Positions 1-8,263 of a DNA stretch of 64,000 bases are shown in pieces. The position numbers were made by a program, and so were the translations under genes. The notes beneath the pieces are model-generated. The model had not been told where the DNA came from. It worked only from the letters and a program-made list of their open reading frames with translations, and searched no databases. Source of the DNA: Dyadobacter chenwenxiniae (GTDB lineage Bacteria > Bacteroidota > Bacteroidia > Cytophagales > Spirosomataceae). Where the stretch lies: contig NZ_CP094997.1 of NCBI RefSeq assembly GCF_022869785.1, forward strand, positions 4,092,001 to 4,156,000, written 5' to 3'. The stretch's first letter is position 1. Every line of letters starts with the position of its first letter.

Positions 1-214
1 CCACGGAGCCATCTTCCAGGTGCAGATCCACCACCATGCGGAAAATTTTATCTGCATTTGCATGATGTCTGTCAACCCCCAAATGATAAGAAACCAGCTG
101 AAAAATAATAATCGCCCCCGCCATGCCAATGCCCAAACCGGTCATGTTGATAGCCGAGTACATTTTGTTTTTCAACAAGTTACGCAAAGCGATTTGGAAA
201 TAATTTTGAAGCAT
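1..214 (-). CDS. ABC transporter permease, N-terminal fragment (cut by window edge)
   Basis: These are the first 71 codons of a further MacB/FtsX-type permease; the rest lies beyond the left edge. The start codon at 212-214 opens MLQNYFQIALRNLLKNK, the basic amphipathic leader seen in all permeases of this array. A first membrane segment follows at about residues 18-42, then the beginning of the periplasmic domain with the family-typical DRHHANADKIFRMV stretch. It is separated from the stop of the permease at 330-2711 by 115 bases that hold two repeat elements. I see no activator dyad or -24/-12 promoter in that gap, so it is probably read through from the upstream permease. It was not in reach of a length-filtered gene caller because the edge cuts it. 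The family call is secure; the full length is unknown. Confidence 0.85.
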   Translation of the reverse strand, partial: MLQNYFQIALRNLLKNKMYSAINMTGLGIGMAGAIIIFQLVSYHLGVDRHHANADKIFRMVVDLHLEDGSV

Positions 215-229
215 TGCAATTGAATTTAC

Positions 230-260
230 TTCGGCAGTCAGCGGTCGGCCATCAGCCTTC
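230..260. repeat. Heptad-repeat element (CRGCNNT), copy 1
   Basis: Four head-to-tail degenerate 7-mers of the form CRGCNNT can be read on the plus strand (CGGCAGT, CAGCGGT, CGGCCAT, CAGCCTT). The same word family recurs at 27009-27109, 38204-38287 and 42071-42213, always in the gap between two minus-strand genes of one presumed unit. This copy has only one arm, so it would not fold alone. Confidence 0.6.
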
Positions 261-273
261 TATTTATTTCTAA

Positions 274-339
274 TCATTCATTCATTCATTCACTCATTCA
301 CTCATTCACTCATTCACTCATTCACTCACTCACTCACTC
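274..339. repeat. Octanucleotide/tetranucleotide tandem repeat (CATTCACT)n
   Basis: A tract of CATT and CACT tetramers, mostly arranged as an 8-bp unit CATTCACT, runs for about 65 bases. It ends inside the last codons of the permease at 330-2711, whose TGA stop (330-332) is formed by the tract itself. The same octamer occurs at 63784-63809 just behind another minus-strand gene. Tracts like this can change length by slippage; here that would alter the stop region of the permease and the spacing to the next gene. Confidence 0.8.
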
Positions 340-2711
340 CTCAAACTTTTGACCGGATTCATCAACGCTGCCCTGATGCTTTGAAAACTCACCGTTGCAA
401 ATGCGATTGCGGCTGACAAAAAGGCTGCTATTGCGAATATCCACCAGTAAATGTCGGTTTTATAGGCAAAGTTTTCCAGCCAGCGATACATTCCATAGTA
501 TGCAATGGGTGAGGCAATTACAAATGCAATGAGCACCAGTTTAAGGAAATCCTTCGATAATAAGCCAACAATGCTGCCCGTAGAAGCGCCCATCACTTTT
601 CGCACACCAATTTCCTTTGTGCGCTGCATCGTGCTGTATGAAGCCAGGCCAAGAAGTCCCAGGCAGGAGATGAAAATTGCCAGGATAGCAAAGTTGAAGA
701 ATAGCTTTTCAAAACGTTCTTCGCTTCTGTATTGCCGGTCAAAAAACTCGTCCATAAAATAGTAACTGAATGGCCGGTTTGGCATGATTGTCTTCCATTT
801 CTGTTCCACAGCCGCGACCGCTTCTTTGATGTTTCCGCCGTCAATTTTGATGGAAACCAGCTCGCTGCCGCCCGGCTCGATACGCATAGTCAGCGGTTTG
901 ATCCTTTCCTGTAATGAACGGAAGTGGAAATCTTTGACAACGCCAACAATTTTACCCTCTCTCCCCCATTGCTTGAACCTGCGGCCGATTGCTTCCTCAG
1001 GGGAACTGTAACCAAACAGCTTCACTGCCGCCTCGTTCATGACCATCGCTTGCGTTGTATCCGTTCCGAAATCTCGCGAAAATGGACGTCCGGCAGCCAT
1101 TTTAAGGCCAAATTGAGGAATATAATCAAAATCAACAAAGTATAAATCCAGGTTTGCGATCTGTAAATCGCCGCTCTTGTTTTCAATTTCGGAATAAGCG
1201 CCCGGGTTTCCACTGCCCGGCACGCTGGAAGACGCGGCGGTTGATTTTACACCGGTGATATCCGCGAGCGATTGCTTGAATGCGTCTTTTTTCGGATCTC
1301 CCTGGGAATTCACAATCATCATCTGATCCTTGCTGAACCCAAGGTCGCGGTTGCGCATGAAATCCATCTGAATGTACACCACGATGGTTGCGATAATGAG
1401 TGCAATGGAGATGGCAAATTGAATGGTTACCAATGATTTTCTTAACAAAATCCCCTTCACACTCGTCGTAAAACGCCCTTTTAAAACCACAACCGGTTCA
1501 AATGAAGACAGCACCAATGCCGGATAAATCCCGGCCAGAATACCGATAAGAATGGCAGCGAGGAACATTCCGGCTACAAAAGGCAGGTTATCTAAAATCC
1601 CGGTGCTGATCACTTTCCCCGAAAGGTTATTGAACAGCGGAATCAATGCAGTTGAAAGCACGACGGCAAATACAAAGGCAATCAAACATAACAGAATAGA
1701 CTCGCTGATAAACTGTCTGGCGACGAGCATTTTCGGTGCGCCAACAACCTTGCGAATCCCCACTTCCTTCGCACGCTCTACCGAGCGCGCCGTGGTGAGA
1801 TTAACGAAATTAATGCACGCGATCAGCAAAATAAATATGGCTACAACCGAGAACACATACACATTGTTCATGCTTCCGGATTCCGCCACGTCCCTTGTTG
1901 ACTTTAAGTAAACATCCCGGAGCGGCTCTAAAAAGAGCTTGTAATACATTTGCGATTCTTTCATCGTCTTGCCGGCGCGCCGTTCCAGAAATGCCGGAAA
2001 CTTGTTTTCGAGTGCAGCCTTGGCCGTTCCTGGCGCCAGCAACAAATAGGTTGTGGCGCCGAAATTACCCCATTGATCGTCCAGTCCTTTGTTGAAACGT
2101 TGGGTCATTGTGGTCATCGACACAAACATATCACCCTTGATCTGCGAATTTTCGGGAATGTCTTTCATGACGCCAGTCACTTTTGCAGGCAAACCTTCGC
2201 CGGAAAGCAGCAATGTCTGCCCCACCGGATCTGCGTCTCCGAAATATTTTTTTGCCGCTTTTTCTGTAAAGACAATGCTTAACTGATCCTTTAATGCTGT
2301 CTTGGGATCTCCTTTAATGAGTTTAAAATCAAAAACCTGAAATAGGGTCGAATCCGCAAAAACCGTTTTTTCCTCCTGAAATTTAATATCTCCCTTCCTT
2401 ACCAGAAAACTCCCGCCGCTCACGCGCGTGAAAGCTTCTACTTCGGGAAAATCGCTTTTTATGCTCGGTGCAAAAGCCCAGGACGTAATGCCTGCATTAA
2501 TGGTTTCAGAGGGCGTCTTAATGTCTGTTACCAGCCTGTAAATACGGTCGGCTTTGGTATTAAACGCATCATAACTCAGCTCGAAATTCACATAAAGAAA
2601 TATCAGAAAGCATGCCGACATACCGACGGTCAGACCCATGATATTAATGAAAGAGAACACTTTGTGTTTCCACAAATTACGGATGGCAATTTTGAAATAA
2701 TTCCTAAACAT
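330..2711 (-). CDS. ABC transporter permease, MacB/FtsX type (array member 2)
   Basis: Membrane subunit, 793 residues, of a type VII (mechanotransmission) ABC system, which in this family moves substrates or mechanical force across the periplasm rather than through the inner membrane. The layout is that of a doubled FtsX permease: one membrane helix at about 20-42, a periplasmic MacB_PCD-like domain to about 280, three helices to about 400, a fifth at about 430, a second periplasmic domain to about 670, and three C-terminal helices. Two ATPase-coupling helices are visible, RAKEVGIRKVVGAPK and RTKEIGVRKVMGAS, and the tail reads NPVKSLRSE. No nucleotide-binding domain is fused, so it must borrow an ATPase, the nearest being 41385-42062. 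It is first in its unit, with an activator-dyad pair and a -24/-12-like promoter upstream. Its substrate cannot be told. Confidence 0.93.
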   Translation of the reverse strand: MFRNYFKIAIRNLWKHKVFSFINIMGLTVGMSACFLIFLYVNFELSYDAFNTKADRIYRLVTDIKTPSETINAGITSWAFAPSIKSDFPEVEAFTRVSGGSFLVRKGDIKFQEEKTVFADSTLFQVFDFKLIKGDPKTALKDQLSIVFTEKAAKKYFGDADPVGQTLLLSGEGLPAKVTGVMKDIPENSQIKGDMFVSMTTMTQRFNKGLDDQWGNFGATTYLLLAPGTAKAALENKFPAFLERRAGKTMKESQMYYKLFLEPLRDVYLKSTRDVAESGSMNNVYVFSVVAIFILLIACINFVNLTTARSVERAKEVGIRKVVGAPKMLVARQFISESILLCLIAFVFAVVLSTALIPLFNNLSGKVISTGILDNLPFVAGMFLAAILIGILAGIYPALVLSSFEPVVVLKGRFTTSVKGILLRKSLVTIQFAISIALIIATIVVYIQMDFMRNRDLGFSKDQMMIVNSQGDPKKDAFKQSLADITGVKSTAASSSVPGSGNPGAYSEIENKSGDLQIANLDLYFVDFDYIPQFGLKMAAGRPFSRDFGTDTTQAMVMNEAAVKLFGYSSPEEAIGRRFKQWGREGKIVGVVKDFHFRSLQERIKPLTMRIEPGGSELVSIKIDGGNIKEAVAAVEQKWKTIMPNRPFSYYFMDEFFDRQYRSEERFEKLFFNFAILAIFISCLGLLGLASYSTMQRTKEIGVRKVMGASTGSIVGLLSKDFLKLVLIAFVIASPIAYYGMYRWLENFAYKTDIYWWIFAIAAFLSAAIAFATVSFQSIRAALMNPVKSLRSE

Positions 2712-2765
2712 AGCTTTGGTTCGAAGGATTGTCAGTTTACGCTGGCAGAGCGCTCAGCGGGTTCC

Positions 2766-2781
2766 CAAAACATATGTGCCA
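2766..2781 (-). promoter_or_regulatory. Candidate sigma-54 -24/-12 promoter for permease 330-2711
   Basis: Read on the minus strand the sequence is TGGCACATATGTTTTG. The -24 part TGGCAC is perfect and TT is present at the -12 position, but the canonical GC after it is not. Predicted transcription start is about 45 bases before the start codon. The element lies 64 bases from the nearest activator dyad. Confidence 0.5.
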
Positions 2782-2833
2782 CCCTTGGAAACAATTTTAA
2801 GTAACTATTTATCAGTTACTTACTAAACGAAAC

Positions 2834-2871
2834 AAAAAATCAGCTGTCCGAAATCGAACAGCTGATTTTTT
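2834..2871 (-). terminator. Hairpin terminator behind the lipoprotein gene
   Basis: A perfect 13-bp inverted repeat (2835-2847 and 2858-2870) is flanked by A and T runs and starts 22 bases after the lipoprotein stop codon at 2893. It would serve as a rho-independent terminator in either direction. The hairpin top is the activator dyad of 2845-2860, so one sequence seems to serve two roles. Confidence 0.6.
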
Positions 2872-2880
2872 ATCTGGACA
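2845..2880. promoter_or_regulatory. Tandem activator dyads (UAS) upstream of permease 330-2711
   Basis: Dyad A is TGTCCG-AAAT-CGAACA (2845-2860). After a 4-bp spacer the right half TGGACA of dyad B sits at 2875-2880, exactly where a second 16-bp dyad would end; the left half of B is degenerate. The arrangement matches four other sites in the window. The likely binder is the NtrC-type regulator at 43821-45188. Confidence 0.6.
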
Positions 2881-2892
2881 TTAGAATCCGGC

Positions 2893-3303
2893 TCAGTTAT
2901 AATTAAATGCTATTTCGTTCCCGTAGACGACCGAATTGTCTTCCATAATAGCATAAGCACGATAATATACGTTAGGACCACAAATATCACCAGAAAGCTT
3001 GCTTTTAGGTCCCGGTAAAAATGGCATAGGAAAAACTTCTTTGGAATCACTTTCAACAACGGGATTGCCTACACGTGGATTCCCGACTCCGATTGTGGTA
3101 TAAACAATGCCATACTCTTTCACAGCCTTTGTTCCTACATCCTTGATGTCCAAGTTAAGGGTATAACTACATTTCCAACCATTGCCTGAGCTCCATTTCA
3201 ATGTTTCCAATTGAGGCGGGGTTCCAGGCAGCTCGTGATCCACGCAGGCTTGCGCGAAAAGCATTAAAACAAAAACCAGGGAATAATAGAGTGTACGGCG
3301 CAT
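2893..3303 (-). CDS. Small secreted lipoprotein with a fibronectin-like segment
   Basis: Predicted 136-residue lipoprotein. I prefer the start at 3301-3303, giving MRRTLYYSLVFVLMLFAQAC, because the signal peptide and lipobox (LFAQAC) begin there; an in-frame start at 3339 would add 12 residues before it. The C-terminal half has the pattern EYGIVYTT ... YYRAYAIMEDNSVVYGNEI, which resembles the FN3-like segments common in Bacteroidota surface lipoproteins. Function is unknown. It lies between two permease units, in the same direction, with a 115-base leader on one side and a strong hairpin terminator behind it, so it is probably transcribed alone. It carries no transport signature and may be unrelated cargo. 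Confidence 0.75.
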   Translation of the reverse strand: MRRTLYYSLVFVLMLFAQACVDHELPGTPPQLETLKWSSGNGWKCSYTLNLDIKDVGTKAVKEYGIVYTTIGVGNPRVGNPVVESDSKEVFPMPFLPGPKSKLSGDICGPNVYYRAYAIMEDNSVVYGNEIAFNYN

Positions 3304-3308
3304 ATGAA

Positions 3309-3400
3309 TAGTAGTTTTGAGGTAGCTAAATATGACCATTCTTCAACAAATGTTACAAAAATTTATTCATATTGTCAAACAAAACACCCCAAAACTACTA
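3309..3400 (-). promoter_or_regulatory. Leader with TAGTTTTG -7 element and flanking inverted repeat (lipoprotein gene)
   Basis: On the minus strand a TAGTTTTG box (3397-3390) fits the Bacteroidota -7 consensus TAnnTTTG. An 11-bp perfect inverted repeat (TAGTAGTTTTG at 3309-3319, its complement at 3390-3400) joins this box to the bases just before the start codon at 3303. No convincing -33 TTG is visible. Pairing of the arms, in DNA or RNA, could affect initiation. Confidence 0.35.
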
Positions 3401-3418
3401 AACGGTTAGCGACATACG

Positions 3419-5848
3419 TTAGTCACTCCTCAGCGACTTAACGGGGTTCATCAATGCGGCCTTAATGCTCTGAAAACTAACCGTGGTAAATGCGATGAGA
3501 ATGGCCAGAACAGCGCTGACCGCAAACATCCACCAGCTCATGTGGATCTTATATTCAAAGTCCTGCAACCATTTGTCCATGAAATACCAGGCAACCGGTG
3601 ATGCTAACAGGATGGCGATAAAAACGAGCATCAGAAAGTCACGGGAAAGCAATCCGACGATGCTTGAAACAGAAGCGCCCAGAACTTTACGCACGCCAAT
3701 TTCTTTCATTCGCTGTTGCGCCATAAACGTGGCAAGCCCAAATAGTCCAAGGCACGCGATAAAGATGGAAAGTCCCGCGAAAATCTGGTATAGCAGGCTT
3801 AATTGCCGTTCCTGATTGTAAAACTCTTCGATGCTTTGATCAAAAAATTTACCTTGCAAAGCTACTTCCGGAAATACTTGACTGTAAATTTTCTCGATTG
3901 AAGCAACTGCTTTGGACACATTCTGGGTTTTTATTTTAACTCCGGCCATCCAGTAATACTGCGGCATAGGCATGATAACGATGGGTTTTGCCGCGTCCCG
4001 CGCAGAATTGGCCTTAAAATCCTTCACAACGCCAACAATAGGCTGCCATTCTCCCCCACCCATGCGAAGGTTTTTGCCAATGCCTTCCTGCGGATTTTTA
4101 ATTCCGACCTTTGCCAGGAAAGTTTCATTCACAACGCACGACCCGACAGAGTCACCGGCCTGGTAAGGCCCTCCCGCGACAAATTCAAACCCGTAAGTTT
4201 GGAAATAGTCTTGGTCGGCAAATTTATTGAACACCTGAAAATCTTCGTCTTTGCCCCTATTCCCAAATGCAAAATTTCCAGACCAATTATTATCCGACGA
4301 CGGAACGTCGGATGAAAAGCTCACCGAAGAAATGTCCGGGCTTTGCTCGAGTTCGTTGCGAAACGCTTCAAAACGGCTTTTATAAGCATCGTCAAGATTC
4401 ACATTATAAACGCCTTCCTTCACAAAGCCAAGATCCAGGTTGCCAATGTAGTTCATTTGTGCAATGGTCACAATGGTGCCTACGACCAGGATTTGTGAAA
4501 TGCCAAACTGCACGATAATGAGCGTTTTTTGCAATGACACGCCGCCAAGCGAGCGGTTAGCAATCTTACTTTTGATGGCTTCGATGGGTTTAAACCCGGA
4601 CATGACCACTGCGGGATAAAACCCTGCTATAAAACTGACAATGAGCGCCAGACCAATGACGAAAAGCCACATTTCAGGGTTTTGGATGACAGGCAGATCA
4701 ACCGGAACACGCGAAATTTTGCCTAGTAACGGCATGCAAAGCATGGCAATGATGACGCCCAACAACACTGCGAATCCGACGATAAGCACGGTTTCACTTA
4801 AAAATTGACGCATGAGCTCGGCCCGCCCGCTGCCGAGCACCTTGCGAACACCCACTTCCCTAGAGCGACGTGCAGATTGGACGGTGGCCAAATTGATGAA
4901 ATTAATACAAGCCATCGCAATGATCAGCACACCAATCACAACAAGCGTCCAAAGCACATTTCGGTCTATGATGTGATCGGCATAATTGATGAAACGTTTG
5001 TCGTGATGCTGATCGGCCAGCGGAGCTAAAAATTGTTTGATCTGCGCATTTTCCTTTTTGTTGTAATGTTTGGCGACAAACTTTACAAAAAGCTTGTTAA
5101 TGCTCGCTGGCGCCACGTTTTCTGGCAGAAGCACAAATAGTTGATCATTGCTGCTCGTGCCGCCCCAGCTTTCGAACCCGCCAAAGCCAAATGCCAGCGG
5201 CTGCTGCCTTTTCGATTCATAGGACACAACAATGTCAATCGGGAAGTCGGTGTTAAGCGGCGGGTTTGCGATGATTCCACCCACTTTCATGACCGTTTTG
5301 TTATTAATCTTCACATATTGCCCCATTGCTTCCTGCCATTTGCCGAAATATTTTTCAGCCCGTCGCTGCGAAAGGACAATGACATTGGGATCTTTCAAAA
5401 CGGTTCTGGAACCAATCAAAAACGGAAAATCGAAGAGGTCAAAAAACTCAGGGACAGTGAGTAACCCATCATTGTCTTCGTAAAATTTCTTTTTGGAAGT
5501 CTGGTTATTCGCATCTTTTCCCAAAATTGTCACCTGCGGTTCCAAGGTTCCCCAAACAGGCACGATTGTGCCTATCTGTGGCATATCCACCTTCAAAGCT
5601 GCATAATAAGGAAGCGGGCTTCCGGGTGTATAATCTGTTTGTCCGGTGGGATAGTCGTTCTGCCTTACGATCCGGTAAATGCGGTCCGCTTTCGAGTGAA
5701 ATTTATCAAACCCCGACTCATATGTATAAACCACATACAGCAGCAGGCACGCAGCCACGCCTACGGACAGGCCCAGCACATTCAGGACGGTGTAATTGCG
5801 ATAACGTATAACCGTCCGCAACGCAATTTTGAGATGATTTTTAAGCAT
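3419..5848 (-). CDS. ABC transporter permease, MacB/FtsX type (array member 3)
   Basis: 809 residues, one of the longer copies. Coupling helices read RSREVGVRKVLGSGRAE and RMKEIGVRKVLGAS, and the tail ends SLRSD instead of the usual SE. The extra length is mainly in the first periplasmic domain. Shared wording with the permease at 21141-23555 (LPENV, a DLGF element after the fifth helix, a TYGFEF/TYGLKI stretch before the VAGG or VAGR turn) puts these two in one subgroup. It is the last of four permeases (13104 to 3419); the gap to the previous start is 28 bases with no promoter, so cotranscription is likely. Its start MLKNHLKIALR is the only one that matches the leader of the other copies. 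Confidence 0.93.
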   Translation of the reverse strand: MLKNHLKIALRTVIRYRNYTVLNVLGLSVGVAACLLLYVVYTYESGFDKFHSKADRIYRIVRQNDYPTGQTDYTPGSPLPYYAALKVDMPQIGTIVPVWGTLEPQVTILGKDANNQTSKKKFYEDNDGLLTVPEFFDLFDFPFLIGSRTVLKDPNVIVLSQRRAEKYFGKWQEAMGQYVKINNKTVMKVGGIIANPPLNTDFPIDIVVSYESKRQQPLAFGFGGFESWGGTSSNDQLFVLLPENVAPASINKLFVKFVAKHYNKKENAQIKQFLAPLADQHHDKRFINYADHIIDRNVLWTLVVIGVLIIAMACINFINLATVQSARRSREVGVRKVLGSGRAELMRQFLSETVLIVGFAVLLGVIIAMLCMPLLGKISRVPVDLPVIQNPEMWLFVIGLALIVSFIAGFYPAVVMSGFKPIEAIKSKIANRSLGGVSLQKTLIIVQFGISQILVVGTIVTIAQMNYIGNLDLGFVKEGVYNVNLDDAYKSRFEAFRNELEQSPDISSVSFSSDVPSSDNNWSGNFAFGNRGKDEDFQVFNKFADQDYFQTYGFEFVAGGPYQAGDSVGSCVVNETFLAKVGIKNPQEGIGKNLRMGGGEWQPIVGVVKDFKANSARDAAKPIVIMPMPQYYWMAGVKIKTQNVSKAVASIEKIYSQVFPEVALQGKFFDQSIEEFYNQERQLSLLYQIFAGLSIFIACLGLFGLATFMAQQRMKEIGVRKVLGASVSSIVGLLSRDFLMLVFIAILLASPVAWYFMDKWLQDFEYKIHMSWWMFAVSAVLAILIAFTTVSFQSIKAALMNPVKSLRSD

Positions 5849-5876
5849 AAATTTAGGTCGTTATGCTAAGGCCTGC

Positions 5877-8252
5877 TCATTCATTCTTTAACGATTCAAC
5901 GGGATTCATTAATGCGGCTCTCACACTCTGGAAACTTATGGTAATCAATGCAATAGCAATGGAAAGGCTGCCAGCAGCTACGAATATCCAGATAGGCATC
6001 TGAATTTTGTAAGTAAAATCCTGCAACCATTTGTCCATAAAATAGTAGGCAACAGGCACGGCCAGCACAATCGCTATTACAACAAGTTGTATAAAGTCCT
6101 TTGATAGCAAAGCGACTATTGCTGAAACGGAAGCGCCCAGCACTTTGCGAATGCCTATCTCCTTGGTGCGCGTTTCGGCAGTGAAAGTGACCAGACCAAA
6201 AAGCCCCATACAAGCAATAAAAATCGCCAAGCCGGTAAAAACGGAGAACATTGCGGACATACGGATCTCTGTCTTGAATGTCTCATTGAAAGCATCATCC
6301 AGGAAATAATATTCGAATGGCTTCTCGCGATCGTACTTTTTGAAGATCTTCCCAATAATGGCGACCTTCTCCTGAATGTCGGCATCAGGGTTCAGACGCG
6401 CGTAAAGCACTCCGTTTGATCCGGGAAAGTTGAGAATATTCGTGGTATCGCTTACGATGATCAATTCCATTGCCTTCATGCTGCTCTGGACAGAAGTGAA
6501 ATGAAAATCCTGCACAATGCCAGCGATTTCATCCTTTTCGCCCAGCAACTGGCCTATCGGATTACCCTTAATGCCTAGCTCTTTAATAGCAGTTTCATTC
6601 AGCAACACGTGATTGCGGTTTTTCAAGACGCCATTGGCCGGCTCCGTTTTCCATTTCAGTCCAAGGGTTTTCACAAACTGATTATCGGTGACCATATTAG
6701 CCAGGCCGACATCAATTTTTGTGGTGAAGTTCTTAACAAACCACATGTTATAACCCTTAAAAAGCCCTGAATTGGTAACCGTTACATTTTGAACGCCCGC
6801 CTGTTGTTTTATTTCATCACGCAACGGAAAGTAACTTTTTGCAACCGTCGCTGAAAGCGGAATGCTCAGTATCTGATCTTTGTATAGGCCCAACTTTTTG
6901 TTTTGCATAAATGTCAGCTGGTTTTTTACAACCAAACTGCAAATGATAAGCGCTATGGAGACCGTAAATTGGAAGACCATAAAAAACTTTCGTAATATAG
7001 CACCGCTGTGGTTTCCGCCAAGCCTTCCTTTTAATACATCCAACGGGGCAAATCCTGACAAAATCAGAGCCGGGTAACTTCCCGCGATTAAAGCAGAAAG
7101 CAGTAATAACACGACAAGAAAAGCTAAAAATGAGGGAGATATGAGAAAAGAGGCATCAATTTGCAGGTTAAGCAAGTCGTAAAAAGGCTGCTGCAAGAGA
7201 AACACAAAGATGAAGGCGAACAAAAATGCCAGCACACAAAGAAGGACCGATTCGGTATAAAACTGGCGAACAAGGCCGCTCCTACCCGCGCCTATCACCT
7301 TGCGAACGCCAACTTCTTTTGCCCGCAATGTAGCACGAGCGGTGGTAAGGCTCATATAATTGAAAAGCGCCAGCGACAGGATCAGCAAAGCAACGCCTGC
7401 AAATATGGAAATCAGCTTTGAGTTGCCGGAATCATGGAAATTATTACCTAAATGCGTGCTGGCGAAGCCTTCCAGCGTGTAAGTAGCCTGATTATCAAAT
7501 GCGCCGGTTCGCATTCCTTCCCTTTTTATATTCCTCTCCACCGCCGCGACCGACTGCTCTGAGTCCAGCAGCAGGTAAATGTTGAATGCACCGGCATTAT
7601 CCCAGGCATCTTTATTATGGGCGCTGAGCGCAGGAAATGTCAGTGACGAGATTATAAAATCGAAATTGAAAGTGGAATTAGATGGCGGATTTTCGGCGAC
7701 GCCTGTAACGCGCAAGGGATGGTTCCCTTCGTAGATCAGCGTTTTGCCGACAGGGTCACTTTTACCAAAATATTTTTCAGCTGCACGCTCCGAGATAACG
7801 ACGTCGAAGGGATTCTCCAGCACTGCTTTCGGGTTTCCTTCTTTGAGTTTAAATGTAAAAATACGGAGGAAAGAAGGATCAGCGAACATTACATTCTTCT
7901 CAAAAAATACTTCGGATGGCTTTTCCGGATTTTTGATAACCACCTTATCCACAATCGTCTTAACCCGCGCATAATCCCTCACCTGCGGATTATATTCCTT
8001 TAAAACCGACCCGAGCTTTGTTGAAAACGAATCGAACTGCATATCCATTTCGCCCATTTTTACCCGCGCCAGGATGCGGTAAATGCGTTCGTGGTTCTTA
8101 TGGAATTTGTCATAACTAAACTCATGCATTACAAACATCAGGATCAGCACAGAAACGGCCATTCCGGATGCCAGCCCGAAAATGTTGATCAGGGAATAAG
8201 TCTTGTTCCTGGCAAGATTCCTCAGGGCAATTTTGAGATAGTTTTGAAGCAT
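5877..8252 (-). CDS. ABC transporter permease, MacB/FtsX type (array member 4)
   Basis: 791 residues. Coupling helices are RAKEVGVRKVIGAGRSG and RTKEIGIRKVLGAS; the tail NPVESLKNE is unusual in ending NE. The first periplasmic domain lacks the LHS... motif before helix 2 found in several neighbours and has STHLGNNFHDSGNSK there. It is third in the four-gene unit, with only 11 bases between its start and the stop of the preceding permease, which points strongly to one transcript and possibly coupled translation. The role is as for the other members: a double FtsX membrane subunit without its own ATPase domain. Confidence 0.93.
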   Translation of the reverse strand: MLQNYLKIALRNLARNKTYSLINIFGLASGMAVSVLILMFVMHEFSYDKFHKNHERIYRILARVKMGEMDMQFDSFSTKLGSVLKEYNPQVRDYARVKTIVDKVVIKNPEKPSEVFFEKNVMFADPSFLRIFTFKLKEGNPKAVLENPFDVVISERAAEKYFGKSDPVGKTLIYEGNHPLRVTGVAENPPSNSTFNFDFIISSLTFPALSAHNKDAWDNAGAFNIYLLLDSEQSVAAVERNIKREGMRTGAFDNQATYTLEGFASTHLGNNFHDSGNSKLISIFAGVALLILSLALFNYMSLTTARATLRAKEVGVRKVIGAGRSGLVRQFYTESVLLCVLAFLFAFIFVFLLQQPFYDLLNLQIDASFLISPSFLAFLVVLLLLSALIAGSYPALILSGFAPLDVLKGRLGGNHSGAILRKFFMVFQFTVSIALIICSLVVKNQLTFMQNKKLGLYKDQILSIPLSATVAKSYFPLRDEIKQQAGVQNVTVTNSGLFKGYNMWFVKNFTTKIDVGLANMVTDNQFVKTLGLKWKTEPANGVLKNRNHVLLNETAIKELGIKGNPIGQLLGEKDEIAGIVQDFHFTSVQSSMKAMELIIVSDTTNILNFPGSNGVLYARLNPDADIQEKVAIIGKIFKKYDREKPFEYYFLDDAFNETFKTEIRMSAMFSVFTGLAIFIACMGLFGLVTFTAETRTKEIGIRKVLGASVSAIVALLSKDFIQLVVIAIVLAVPVAYYFMDKWLQDFTYKIQMPIWIFVAAGSLSIAIALITISFQSVRAALMNPVESLKNE

Positions 8253-8263
8253 AGGCTTAGGCT

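Noticed and set aside
274..339. Possible CRISPR array
   Set aside because: The units are only 8 bases and directly adjacent; there are no spacers and no cas genes in the window.
1145..1911. Open frames on the plus strand opposite the permease genes
   Set aside because: Many plus-strand frames of 60-200 codons lie opposite permease genes, but they recur because the antisense of the conserved coupling helices stays open; none has a promoter, recognisable domain or plausible start.
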